A DNA stretch of 48,478 nt from Chloroflexus sp. MS-G (lineage in GTDB: Bacteria; Chloroflexota; Chloroflexia; Chloroflexales; Chloroflexaceae). Numbering within the stretch: position 1 is the stretch's first letter; every line of letters begins with the position of its first letter. The DNA lies in NCBI RefSeq assembly GCF_000735195.1, contig NZ_JPIM01000021.1, positions 1 to 48,478 of the forward strand, given 5' to 3'. Of this stretch, positions 41,562-48,478 are shown piece after piece. The notes under the pieces are model-generated. The model did not search any database. It was given only the letters and a program-made list of their open reading frames with translations, and was not told the DNA's origin. Made by a program: the position numbers and the translations under genes.

Positions 41562-43070
41562 CTACGGCATAGGCACTTCCGCCGCCGTTATCACCCAGTC
41601 GTGAAACAGATCGTCTAGCTCACATGCACACGCCTGCTCGGCGGCACGTAGCAAATCAGGTCCTGCTATTTCGCGGAAGCTGTTGGTCGTCACATATTCC
41701 TGTAAAAAGCGATCAAACGCTGTTTCGCCGATGCGTTGGCGTAACGCATGGAAAAAGAGTGCCCCTTTCGCATACACAACCGGTACGTAACGACCATTAT
41801 GTAGCGCTGCCGGTGGTGTCGCTAGCGGTGCATCACCGCCACGTTCACGCAGACGACGGTACGTGGCGCGAAAGGCATCGAGTTCGGCCTGAGCCTGTGC
41901 TGGTCTGTCAGTCATCTGGTAGTAGAGAATCTGACTGTAGCTCGCCAGGCCTTCATCAAGCCATGCCTCGCCTTGGGCATCGTTCCCCACCAATCCGTAC
42001 CACCATTGATGACTGATTTCGTGCACGATGGTTGTCTCTAACAACTGATCATCACGACGGTAGAGGCGCTGCTCGATCAGCACCACACCCGGATATTCCA
42101 TGCCGTAGAACTGCGTTAACGCGGCCTGAATGATCTCGAATTCGTTGTAGGGGTATGCGCCGAAACGTTGGTTGAAAGCGCGTAATGCTCTGGCGGCGAT
42201 TTCCAGGCTCTGAGCGCCGGCTGCTTTATCACCTGGTTGGACATAGCTCACCACGCGAATACCATCAACTTCGGTGTACATTTGCTCCAGTCCTTGCAGC
42301 GCAGCCAAGTAGAACTCTCGCTGAGGGCCGCTGACGAAGCGCGCAATCTGACGTTGTTCGGATGTTTGGTGATGTTCGATGCGCGTGCCGCTACTTACCA
42401 GATGCCAGTCAGTCGGTGCGTCTACAACGACATCGTAGAGCGCAATTGCGCTCACCGTGAAGTCGCCACGTGCTTCAATCGGGCGCGTATCCCAGCCGAT
42501 GCCTGGAATGTAGCGGGCGAGCAAAGGGTAACTAGAGGCAATTGACCAGACTCCGACTTCCATATTGTAGGCGCCAAAGCTGCGCTGACTGGCATTGCGC
42601 GGGGTACGGGCGATGAAGGTCATTGAGGCTGTTACGCTGTGACCGGGCCGCAGTGCTTGCGGCAGGATTAGCCCGATCAGCGTATCGCCATGAAGTGTGC
42701 GTGACGGTACAGGAATACCATCAATGTGAGCCGAAGTGACATCAAGCCGTCCACCGAAGTCAGGGTGGTTTGGGTAGAGATGAAACCAGATGGTATCAAA
42801 CGCAACGTCGCTGTGGTTGGTCAGGTACACGCTCAGTTCGCCACGAAGCTGTGGCCCTGCGGGATCGAGGGAGAGATGAAGCGTATAACGATCCCATGCT
42901 TCATACAGCACAGCATCAACATAGTCTGACCGCATCGCGGCAGTTTGTTTCGCGATAAAGGGATCAAATGTCGTGCTAGCCGATGGTGGATCAGTGTGAA
43001 AGATACCAACCGGCGCGAGTAGTGAGAGGCTACTGAGTGTTACAATGAGAAACAGCAATAGTCGGATCAT
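41562..43070 (-). CDS. M1-family (aminopeptidase N-like) metallopeptidase, exported
   Basis: This 502-aa protein starts with a signal peptide (MIRLLLFLIVTLSSLSLLAP) and has the M1 gluzincin motif: VHEISHQWWYGLVGNDAQGE, then EAWLDEGLASY with the third zinc ligand, and an upstream YGMEYPGVVLI exopeptidase-type loop. It would act outside the cell as a zinc peptidase. The N-terminal beta domain is present; the C-terminal helical domain is short, so it is smaller than classical aminopeptidase N. Regulation is not evident. It is divergent from the next gene. Confidence 0.9.
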   Translation of the reverse strand: MIRLLLFLIVTLSSLSLLAPVGIFHTDPPSASTTFDPFIAKQTAAMRSDYVDAVLYEAWDRYTLHLSLDPAGPQLRGELSVYLTNHSDVAFDTIWFHLYPNHPDFGGRLDVTSAHIDGIPVPSRTLHGDTLIGLILPQALRPGHSVTASMTFIARTPRNASQRSFGAYNMEVGVWSIASSYPLLARYIPGIGWDTRPIEARGDFTVSAIALYDVVVDAPTDWHLVSSGTRIEHHQTSEQRQIARFVSGPQREFYLAALQGLEQMYTEVDGIRVVSYVQPGDKAAGAQSLEIAARALRAFNQRFGAYPYNEFEIIQAALTQFYGMEYPGVVLIEQRLYRRDDQLLETTIVHEISHQWWYGLVGNDAQGEAWLDEGLASYSQILYYQMTDRPAQAQAELDAFRATYRRLRERGGDAPLATPPAALHNGRYVPVVYAKGALFFHALRQRIGETAFDRFLQEYVTTNSFREIAGPDLLRAAEQACACELDDLFHDWVITAAEVPMP

Positions 43071-43173
43071 ACTAGCATCTTATCACAACCTGGCTGCTTT
43101 GATGAGTGGATATAGCCTCCTGCGCCGTGGCACCATACATTGAGCCGCAGTCTTGTCGAGAGAGGAACCACCA

Positions 43174-44130
43174 ATGCTTGATTGGCTGTTCAATAGGAGA
43201 GAGCGAAGTGAACCACCTGATCGGTCGCCGATTATGCGCGGTGATCGACCCGGATCGCCAATCGCTCTCCGAGTGGCTATGATCGTGCACGATCCGTCGA
43301 TCCCTGAGCGGGGCGGTTTACCGTTGAGTCGGGTGATGGGCTGGAACGATGCCGAAATGCTGGCTCAGCAGTACATTACTGATTTGCGGGCGTGTTCGGG
43401 AGGAATCGCCGATTACCGGATTGTATTGCGGCGGGTGTTTGATGAGTTTCCGGTCAAAATCGATGGTTTTCGCTACAATAGTGCAACTTACCTGGCGGCA
43501 TGGGAACGACGACAACCGTTTCATCAGCCCGATGAAGCCGATTACGAGCGATTGCTGGCCGAAATCGGTCTTACTGAAGCGATTGAACAGGGCGAGATTG
43601 ACGAAATCTGGCTATTTGGCTTTCCCTACGCCGGTTACTACGAGAGTCGGATGGTTGGGATTGATGCGTTCTGGTGCAATGCGCCACCACTGTTTCTACC
43701 GACGGCCCGCCGCTACATCGTGATGGGTTTTAACGTCGAACGCGACGTTGGTTGTATGCTAGAGAATTTTGGTCATCGGGTCGAGTCAATTATGGCGCAT
43801 GTGTACCGGCATCATCCGCCAGAACGGAATCTTTGGGCACGATTCACGCGGCTTGACGAGTGCGGAAATGTGCATTTTGCGCCGTCAAGCGCTCGCGACT
43901 ACGATTGGGGGAACCCACGCCGTGTCTGGTCACGGGCCGATGCCTGGTACGCCTTTCCCGACCTGAGTGCACCACCGCGTCTGATGCACTGTACCGAATG
44001 GGGCGCTGGCGATATGCGGCTACACCATCTCTGGTGGCTCGACCATCTGCCCAGAGTGGCCGGTGAGACTGACGGCGTATTGAACAACTGGTGGTATTAC
44101 GTCTTGCAACCGTGGGCGGTACCATTGTAG
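43174..44130 (+). CDS. Uncharacterised conserved-looking protein upstream of a two-component system
   Basis: The 318-aa protein is not recognised. It has no clear membrane segment. Notable runs are VAMIVHDPSIPERGGLPLSR, EIDEIWLFGFPYAGYYESRM, RRYIVMGFNVERDVGCMLEN and WGAGDMRLHHLWWLDHLPRV near the C-terminus, rich in Trp, His and Tyr. The ATG at 43174 has GAGAGGAA upstream. Its stop directly abuts the histidine kinase gene, so it is in one operon with the two-component pair and may be its sensory partner or output. Confidence 0.72.
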   Translation: MLDWLFNRRERSEPPDRSPIMRGDRPGSPIALRVAMIVHDPSIPERGGLPLSRVMGWNDAEMLAQQYITDLRACSGGIADYRIVLRRVFDEFPVKIDGFRYNSATYLAAWERRQPFHQPDEADYERLLAEIGLTEAIEQGEIDEIWLFGFPYAGYYESRMVGIDAFWCNAPPLFLPTARRYIVMGFNVERDVGCMLENFGHRVESIMAHVYRHHPPERNLWARFTRLDECGNVHFAPSSARDYDWGNPRRVWSRADAWYAFPDLSAPPRLMHCTEWGAGDMRLHHLWWLDHLPRVAGETDGVLNNWWYYVLQPWAVPL

Positions 44131-44157
44131 ATGGTTATGAGGCTGAAGAAGAACGCC

Positions 44158-45399
44158 ATGAAGGTAGTCCATCAGGAACCGGTTGTTGTTGCCCGTAGCC
44201 AGCAGACCTTGATGATCGCGGCGTATGCGGTGATCAGTGTAGCGCTCGTCGATTTTACCCTTTTTCATGTTCACTTACCACCACTGCGTTTCTACCCTGT
44301 CATCCTGCTCTTAAGTCTGTTGCTGGTGTTGAATGCAGTCTGGAACGGATTGCAGCAGCGGTTGGGTGAACTGGCGGCGAATCAGCTCTTTTTCAGTCTG
44401 AGCACCGTCATTTTTCTGATCGTGAATTATTTGGGTCTCGATGAAGGCTGGACGTTTTTGCCATTTTTGCTCTTTGTGATTGCCTCGCAGGCGGTTGTTG
44501 GGCTGGGCATACGATACGGACTCGGTCTCAGCGGATTACTTCTTCTTAGTTGGAGTGGTGTCCTCTGGTTACGAGGGATGCCACCAGCGTTGATTGTGGC
44601 TCAGATACCATCTATTGCATTAGGCTTGATCTTTACGCTCGTTTTTTCAATAGTACTGACCCGTCTCAGTGAACAGATGGTGCGTACTGAACGATTGGCG
44701 ACTGAATTACAGGCAGCCAATGAAGCATTAGCTGCCGCCCGTGAACGCGAACTGGCATTAGCTGTGGCCGAAGAGCGAGTACGGCTGGCCCACGAAATCC
44801 ACGATGGTTTGGGTCATCATCTCACCGCTTTATATGTCCAGTTGCAAGCGGCTACTCGACTGCTCGACCGCGATCCAGAGCGGGCAGCACAGGCGCTAAA
44901 CCTCTGTCGCGAAGAAGCTCAGGCAGCATTACGAGAAGTGCGGCAGAGTGTCGCGATAATGCGCAATAATCCGGTTGCCGGTCAACCTTTACCGGCGGTC
45001 ATTGCCGGGTTAGTGCGTAATTTCAGTCGCGCATCTTCGCTCCAGATCAGCTTTATTCAGGAGGGTGAAGTCGGCGATATTGATCCGGCAACAGCCATGA
45101 CCCTCTTCCGAGCTGTGCAAGAGGGTCTTACCAATGCTCAAAAACATGCCCAGGCTACAACGGTAGCGGTGCGGTTGATTGCTACTGCCGATAAAATCCA
45201 CCTCGAAGTGATCAACGACGGCCCACCTGCACCGCCAGTTGCCGAAACTGGCTTTGGGTTAGCCGGATTACGTGAACGAGCTACCCGGTTAGGCGGAGAG
45301 ATGCAAGCCGAACCGCAGCCCACAGGCGGCTTTCGGCTTGTTATCACATTGCCTCGCTCAGGAGGAACAGTTCATGATCCGCATTCTGTTAGTCGATGA
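44158..45399 (+). CDS. Membrane sensor histidine kinase, NarL/DesK type
   Basis: This 413-aa kinase has an N-terminal membrane domain of about five to six helices (LMIAAYAVISVALVDFTLF through GLIFTLVFSIVLTRL), a short coiled linker, HisKA_3 with phospho-accepting His215 in LAHEIHDGLGHHLTALY, and HATPase_c (EGLTNAQKHAQA; FGLAGLRERATRLGG). It resembles DesK-type membrane sensors with no periplasmic domain. It overlaps the ATG of its regulator. Alternative starts at 44131 or 44137 abut the previous stop; none has a strong ribosome binding site. Confidence 0.88.
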   Translation: MKVVHQEPVVVARSQQTLMIAAYAVISVALVDFTLFHVHLPPLRFYPVILLLSLLLVLNAVWNGLQQRLGELAANQLFFSLSTVIFLIVNYLGLDEGWTFLPFLLFVIASQAVVGLGIRYGLGLSGLLLLSWSGVLWLRGMPPALIVAQIPSIALGLIFTLVFSIVLTRLSEQMVRTERLATELQAANEALAAARERELALAVAEERVRLAHEIHDGLGHHLTALYVQLQAATRLLDRDPERAAQALNLCREEAQAALREVRQSVAIMRNNPVAGQPLPAVIAGLVRNFSRASSLQISFIQEGEVGDIDPATAMTLFRAVQEGLTNAQKHAQATTVAVRLIATADKIHLEVINDGPPAPPVAETGFGLAGLRERATRLGGEMQAEPQPTGGFRLVITLPRSGGTVHDPHSVSR

Positions 45400-46027
45400 C
45401 CAGACGTTAGTACGGCAGGGCATTCAGACCTTACTCGACCTCGAAGACGATCTGACGGTGGTTGGTACAGCCGCTAATGGTCAACAAGCCATCGAACTCG
45501 TGGCCCGTTTACAACCAGATGTGGTACTCATGGATGTGCGGATGCCGTTGATGGACGGGGTGACTGCGACACGGGTGATTAACGAACGTTGGCCGCACAT
45601 TGGCGTTATCATCTTGACAACCTTTGACGATGATGAGTTTGTGATCGAGGGTTTGAAAGCTGGTGCGCGCGGATATATGCTCAAAGATGCTGATTGCAGC
45701 GAGATTGTTGCAGCAGTGCGTATTGTTGCGCGTGGCGAAGCACTGATTCAGCCAAGCATTACTCGCAAAGTATTGGCCGAATTTACCCGTCTGGCTGCCA
45801 CTAGACCCACGACCGCCTCATCGGCTTTAGCTGAACCATTGACTGAACGCGAAATGGATGTCTTACGTGGGATTGCCGCCGGGCATTCCAATCGCGAGAT
45901 TGCCGAACATCTCTGCATCAGTGAGGGTACCGTGAAAAATTATGTCTCCAGCCTGCTCGCCAAACTAGCGGTGCGTAATCGGATGCAAGCGATTATTCGG
46001 GCGCGTGAATTGGGGTTAATCTTGTGA
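45374..46027 (+). CDS. NarL/FixJ-family response regulator
   Basis: The 217-aa regulator has a receiver domain with Asp54 (VVLMDVRMPLMDG) and Lys in YMLKDAD, and a LuxR-type DNA-binding domain (LTEREMDVLRGIAAGHSNREI; SEGTVKNYVSSLLAKL). It overlaps the kinase gene by 26 bases, so it is its cognate partner. CAGGAGGAA precedes the ATG. The stop codon overlaps a TGTGA-N6-TCACT palindrome. Confidence 0.93.
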   Translation: MIRILLVDDQTLVRQGIQTLLDLEDDLTVVGTAANGQQAIELVARLQPDVVLMDVRMPLMDGVTATRVINERWPHIGVIILTTFDDDEFVIEGLKAGARGYMLKDADCSEIVAAVRIVARGEALIQPSITRKVLAEFTRLAATRPTTASSALAEPLTEREMDVLRGIAAGHSNREIAEHLCISEGTVKNYVSSLLAKLAVRNRMQAIIRARELGLIL

Positions 46028-46038
46028 TCCAGATCACT
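46023..46038. promoter_or_regulatory. CRP/FNR-like palindrome at the regulator stop codon
   Basis: TGTGATCCAGATCACT fits the CRP half-sites (TGTGA-N6-TCACA) with one mismatch. It spans the stop codon of the response regulator. A binding role is unproven; it could be part of a 3' hairpin. Confidence 0.3.
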
Positions 46039-46173
46039 GATTGAGAATGATACTTTATGAAGATAGATGAATATACGCTAAAAACGCATCACATAGAGTA
46101 TAAAAGTCATCTAGCTTACCGAAAGCACTTTTATCTTGGATTCTGACCTGCAAGTCTGATAATGTTCCTTCAC

Positions 46174-47199
46174 TCATCGAATAGATTTCCTTCGTTCAGC
46201 ATTCTCAAAATCGTATTGGATCCATTTCTCAATTGGCCAATCTTCGACCAGCTCGACACGACGGACAGCCCATTGGCAATATTCAAGCGAAATATCACAT
46301 CCCTTCCAGCGCCGTTGCAGTTGTTCCGCCACCACAGCAGTCGTTCCAGAACCAAGAAATGGATCAACGATGACATCACCAATGTTGGACGAAGCCAGAA
46401 CCAGCTTGCGGAGAAGCTCTTCGGGTTTTTGGGTAGGATGTGGTGTTTTCTCGTGCATACCGTTGCAGGTTGTCGGTATTTCCAAAACATCTTTGGGTTT
46501 GGCACCTCGTGGATGCGGCTGCCACATCTGATGACGTCGTCTACCTCTACTGTACTGGCTGGTCTCGGCTTGTGGGTGTTCGGGATACTTTAATGTATGA
46601 TTCCCATAAGGAATGCGAATATCATCAATATTGAATGTGAATTGTCGATCCTTTCTAAAATGGAGAATACTTTCGTGTGAACGCCCCCAGTCTCTGCCAA
46701 GGTTTGCTTTATTTTTGTAGTGCCATATCAGCCAGCGGCATCCTCTGAAGAAGCGAGATGCGGGTAGTTTCAGATCGGCAATAATTTCAGAGAATCCACA
46801 AATATACAGGGTACCAGTTGGTTTCAGCACACGAGCCGCTTCAGCAATCCATTGCAATGACCATTCAACATACGCAGCTTGCGATTCGAATGTATCCCAT
46901 GCAGCTTTTTGGATGTTGTATGGCGGATCGGCAAAGATCATATCCACCGACTCGGTTTCCAGTGACCGCAGCCAGGCAATAGCGTCTCCAATCCATATCT
47001 CGCCATGAGGATGTGAGTAATAAAGCATAGGTCTTTCAGGAACGATGCAATCTTTTTCAACGTCAAAAATTTCTCCTTTGAGTATTTGTTGACCGAAAAA
47101 AGTAGGAATTTCTTTGTTACGGATATACGATCCAGAGATTTCTTTCACTTCAGAGGGTGGAGAAATCTGATCATGAAATTCTTCCATACGCTTTATCAT
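46174..47199 (-). CDS. DNA methyltransferase (N4-cytosine/N6-adenine), orphan
   Basis: The 341-aa enzyme has the beta-class order: DPPYNI at residues 91-96 first, then a target-recognition region, then DPFLGSGTT (from residue 279) for SAM binding, with SHESILHFRK and KTPHPTQKPEELLRKL between. The DPPY motif fits amino methylation of adenine or cytosine (PF01555). No restriction endonuclease gene is adjacent. The coding DNA is visibly more AT-rich than the neighbours and is flanked by AT-rich spacers, consistent with horizontal transfer. AAGGAG lies very close to the ATG at 47199; an ATG at 47187 is possible. Confidence 0.9.
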   Translation of the reverse strand: MIKRMEEFHDQISPPSEVKEISGSYIRNKEIPTFFGQQILKGEIFDVEKDCIVPERPMLYYSHPHGEIWIGDAIAWLRSLETESVDMIFADPPYNIQKAAWDTFESQAAYVEWSLQWIAEAARVLKPTGTLYICGFSEIIADLKLPASRFFRGCRWLIWHYKNKANLGRDWGRSHESILHFRKDRQFTFNIDDIRIPYGNHTLKYPEHPQAETSQYSRGRRRHQMWQPHPRGAKPKDVLEIPTTCNGMHEKTPHPTQKPEELLRKLVLASSNIGDVIVDPFLGSGTTAVVAEQLQRRWKGCDISLEYCQWAVRRVELVEDWPIEKWIQYDFENAERRKSIR

Positions 47200-47324
47200 A
47201 TCTCCTTAATGAGAATGTTTTAGAGAGTTGAAAGTGTATCGAGTGTATAATGTAGCAAAGAGGTCTTTGACTGTCAAGAATGAGATGCTCTCGTCAGGTA
47301 CTTCGTGAAGCAATTATCATAACA

Positions 47325-47344
47325 GGGCGAAGCATGCTTCGCCC
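47325..47344. terminator. Perfect palindromic hairpin between the methyltransferase and DUF1338 genes
   Basis: GGGCGAAG-CATG-CTTCGCCC is a perfect 8-bp stem with 4-nt loop, 15 bases past the stop of the DUF1338 gene on the minus strand and upstream of the methyltransferase gene. It may end the DUF1338 transcript. Confidence 0.55.
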
Positions 47345-47359
47345 CGTCGATCTCTGCAT

Positions 47360-48280
47360 CTAACCGACTCGTTTCGCCGTTTGTGTGCTGTAGGTACTCT
47401 CGAAGATTTTATCGGCGTTCCCAGCCTCAAACCCTTCACGACGATGTTCACGGCGCAGTTCGTGTGGAGGGAGATGGGCAAATTCATCGAGTGGTCGCCG
47501 TTCGGCAAATTCGACATACGAACCGGCAATCTGATGCCGTTCGCCACCGGCAAACTCGGCCCAGATCATTTCAGCGACTGTGCTCGACTGGAGTAATTTC
47601 CCATCAGGACTAACTTTGATCTTCCCGCCAGCATCGTTAAGCTTAAAACCATGCCGCTCGAGGAAGGCATTGAAATCGGCAATCGTGTTATATCCGGTTG
47701 GGAGGTTGTGAACGGTGATAGTGAAATGATTGAGATAATAGCGATTATAAATCACCCATGCGGCGTACTCACTCTCGGCGGCCAGGCGCTGATAGTCGGC
47801 CCAGGTTGGTAATCGCCAGAGCGGACGATGGAGGAAATCGTCAACCTGAGCAGCGTCGTTTAAGTCAAGGGTGTCAACCGGATCGGCGGTAACTTCATCC
47901 GTATAGCTACGAATGATGGATGCTGCTTCTGGTGAGAGATCATTCACCCGCAATTCAGAGATGAAGATACGCGGCAGATCGGGACGTGGTGGATGATACC
48001 AGAATGCGTCGAGCTTTTTGGCCGGGAAGTGGTAGCGATCACGACGTTCGTAGCCGTAGTGCAGAAATATCTTTTCCAGAGAGCGAATCCCCAAGTGTGG
48101 TACGCCCATGGTACGGAAAGCAATATGATCGTTCTCGATCTGGTCAGGCGTTGCGATAATCCCCTCGGCAACCATCGCATGGGCAATCGCGGTGACGTCT
48201 GGAACCCGTTCGCGGTAACGGCGCATTAAACCTTCCAGGACTTGCTCGAAGATTTGGATACGGTCAGTAGTTGTTGTCAT
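47360..48280 (-). CDS. DUF1338 protein (2-oxoadipate dioxygenase/decarboxylase-like)
   Basis: The 306-aa protein belongs to the DUF1338/HglS family, iron enzymes of VOC-like fold; some convert 2-oxoadipate to 2-hydroxyglutarate in lysine breakdown. The expected His in NDHIAFRTMG (His52), His in LNHFTITVHNL, and Glu in GSYVEFAERR are present, consistent with an Fe-binding 2-His-1-Glu site. The substrate cannot be fixed from sequence. A CACCACG/CGTGGTG hairpin (48301-48318) lies in its leader. No other lysine-catabolic gene is in the window. Confidence 0.85.
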   Translation of the reverse strand: MTTTTDRIQIFEQVLEGLMRRYRERVPDVTAIAHAMVAEGIIATPDQIENDHIAFRTMGVPHLGIRSLEKIFLHYGYERRDRYHFPAKKLDAFWYHPPRPDLPRIFISELRVNDLSPEAASIIRSYTDEVTADPVDTLDLNDAAQVDDFLHRPLWRLPTWADYQRLAAESEYAAWVIYNRYYLNHFTITVHNLPTGYNTIADFNAFLERHGFKLNDAGGKIKVSPDGKLLQSSTVAEMIWAEFAGGERHQIAGSYVEFAERRPLDEFAHLPPHELRREHRREGFEAGNADKIFESTYSTQTAKRVG

Positions 48281-48300
48281 AGTTCCTCACATGTATTGTG

Positions 48301-48318
48301 CACCACGCCAGCGTGGTG
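48301..48318. promoter_or_regulatory. Inverted repeat upstream of the DUF1338 gene
   Basis: CACCACG and CGTGGTG flank a 4-nt loop, 21 bases before the ATG on the minus strand. It could be an operator or a leader hairpin. The remaining 160 bases to the window edge show no supported gene. Confidence 0.35.
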
Positions 48319-48478
48319 TCATACCGGCGTCTCTATCATACTCGACAAACGGGCGATCATGGGATACGCCAGAAGTTGGATTTGGTTGCAGGTAGAGCTT
48401 TTAAGGATTTTCGCCCTGGGTGCGCGGGCCGCTGGCCGACGACGTGTGCGCCGTGTGAGCGCCGTCGGTGTTCTGGGT

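Noticed and set aside
46162..46593. 143-codon plus-strand frame
   Set aside because: It is antisense to the methyltransferase gene, which has clear catalytic motifs.
48319..48478. Open minus-strand frame running to the right edge
   Set aside because: Composition is Arg/Thr/Ala-biased from GC-rich repeats, with no start or recognisable motif.

Overview
The window looks like chromosomal DNA from a filamentous anoxygenic phototroph of the Chloroflexus type (phylum Chloroflexota). This is inferred from gene content and style, not from a database match: GAF-rich NarL-type kinases, a NurA/HAS-barrel pair, an F420-type LLM oxidoreductase, a sortase beside a DUF11 surface protein, PTPVTPT-type linkers, moderate GC and frequent AAGGAG-type ribosome binding sites. 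No phage, transposon, CRISPR array or photosynthesis gene was seen. Coding density is high and most genes are housekeeping.

Layout. 1-3.1 kb: a truncated HEPN gene at the left edge, an HD-domain/scpA pair, and a convergent HEPN/nucleotidyltransferase pair that matches the HepT/MntA toxin-antitoxin signature. 3.4-8.5 kb: a soluble three-GAF histidine kinase, its NarL-type regulator, a metallo-beta-lactamase-fold hydrolase, and a sulfite-oxidase-fold protein that lacks the molybdenum-ligand Cys. 8.5-11.6 kb (minus strand): glyS behind a T-box riboswitch, a XerD-like recombinase and a small zinc-ribbon protein. 11.7-20 kb: a lipid kinase, a beta-propeller lipoprotein, a nitronate monooxygenase-like protein, 5-formyl-THF cyclo-ligase, two Nudix hydrolases in tandem, serS and a small Cys-rich protein/hydrolase pair. 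20-30 kb: a J-like coiled-coil protein, an FeS-type photolyase, hflX, an ABC-2 permease, folC, a nurA/HAS-barrel operon, an LLM oxidoreductase and an aminotransferase.

31-39 kb: a sortase with its likely LPNTS-bearing substrate, a holin-4-type membrane protein, a methyltransferase, a membrane-anchored phosphoesterase, a Trm112-like protein without zinc ligands, and trpB without trpA. 39-40.1 kb: a second lipid kinase, then a selenocysteine tRNA gene (selC) with a near-consensus promoter placed so that transcription should begin at about the first tRNA base. 40.3-48.4 kb: two uncharacterised genes, an M1-type peptidase, an uncharacterised gene in operon with a second NarL-type two-component pair, a lower-GC orphan DNA methyltransferase, and a DUF1338 (2-oxoadipate dioxygenase/decarboxylase-like) protein.

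The points most worth a second look are the selC gene in this setting, the Cys-less sulfite oxidase homologue, the Trm112 domain whose four zinc Cys are Asp/Asp/Asn/Asn, the CxxC pairs inserted in NurA beside a free-standing HAS barrel, the sortase/substrate pair, and the HepT/MntA module.
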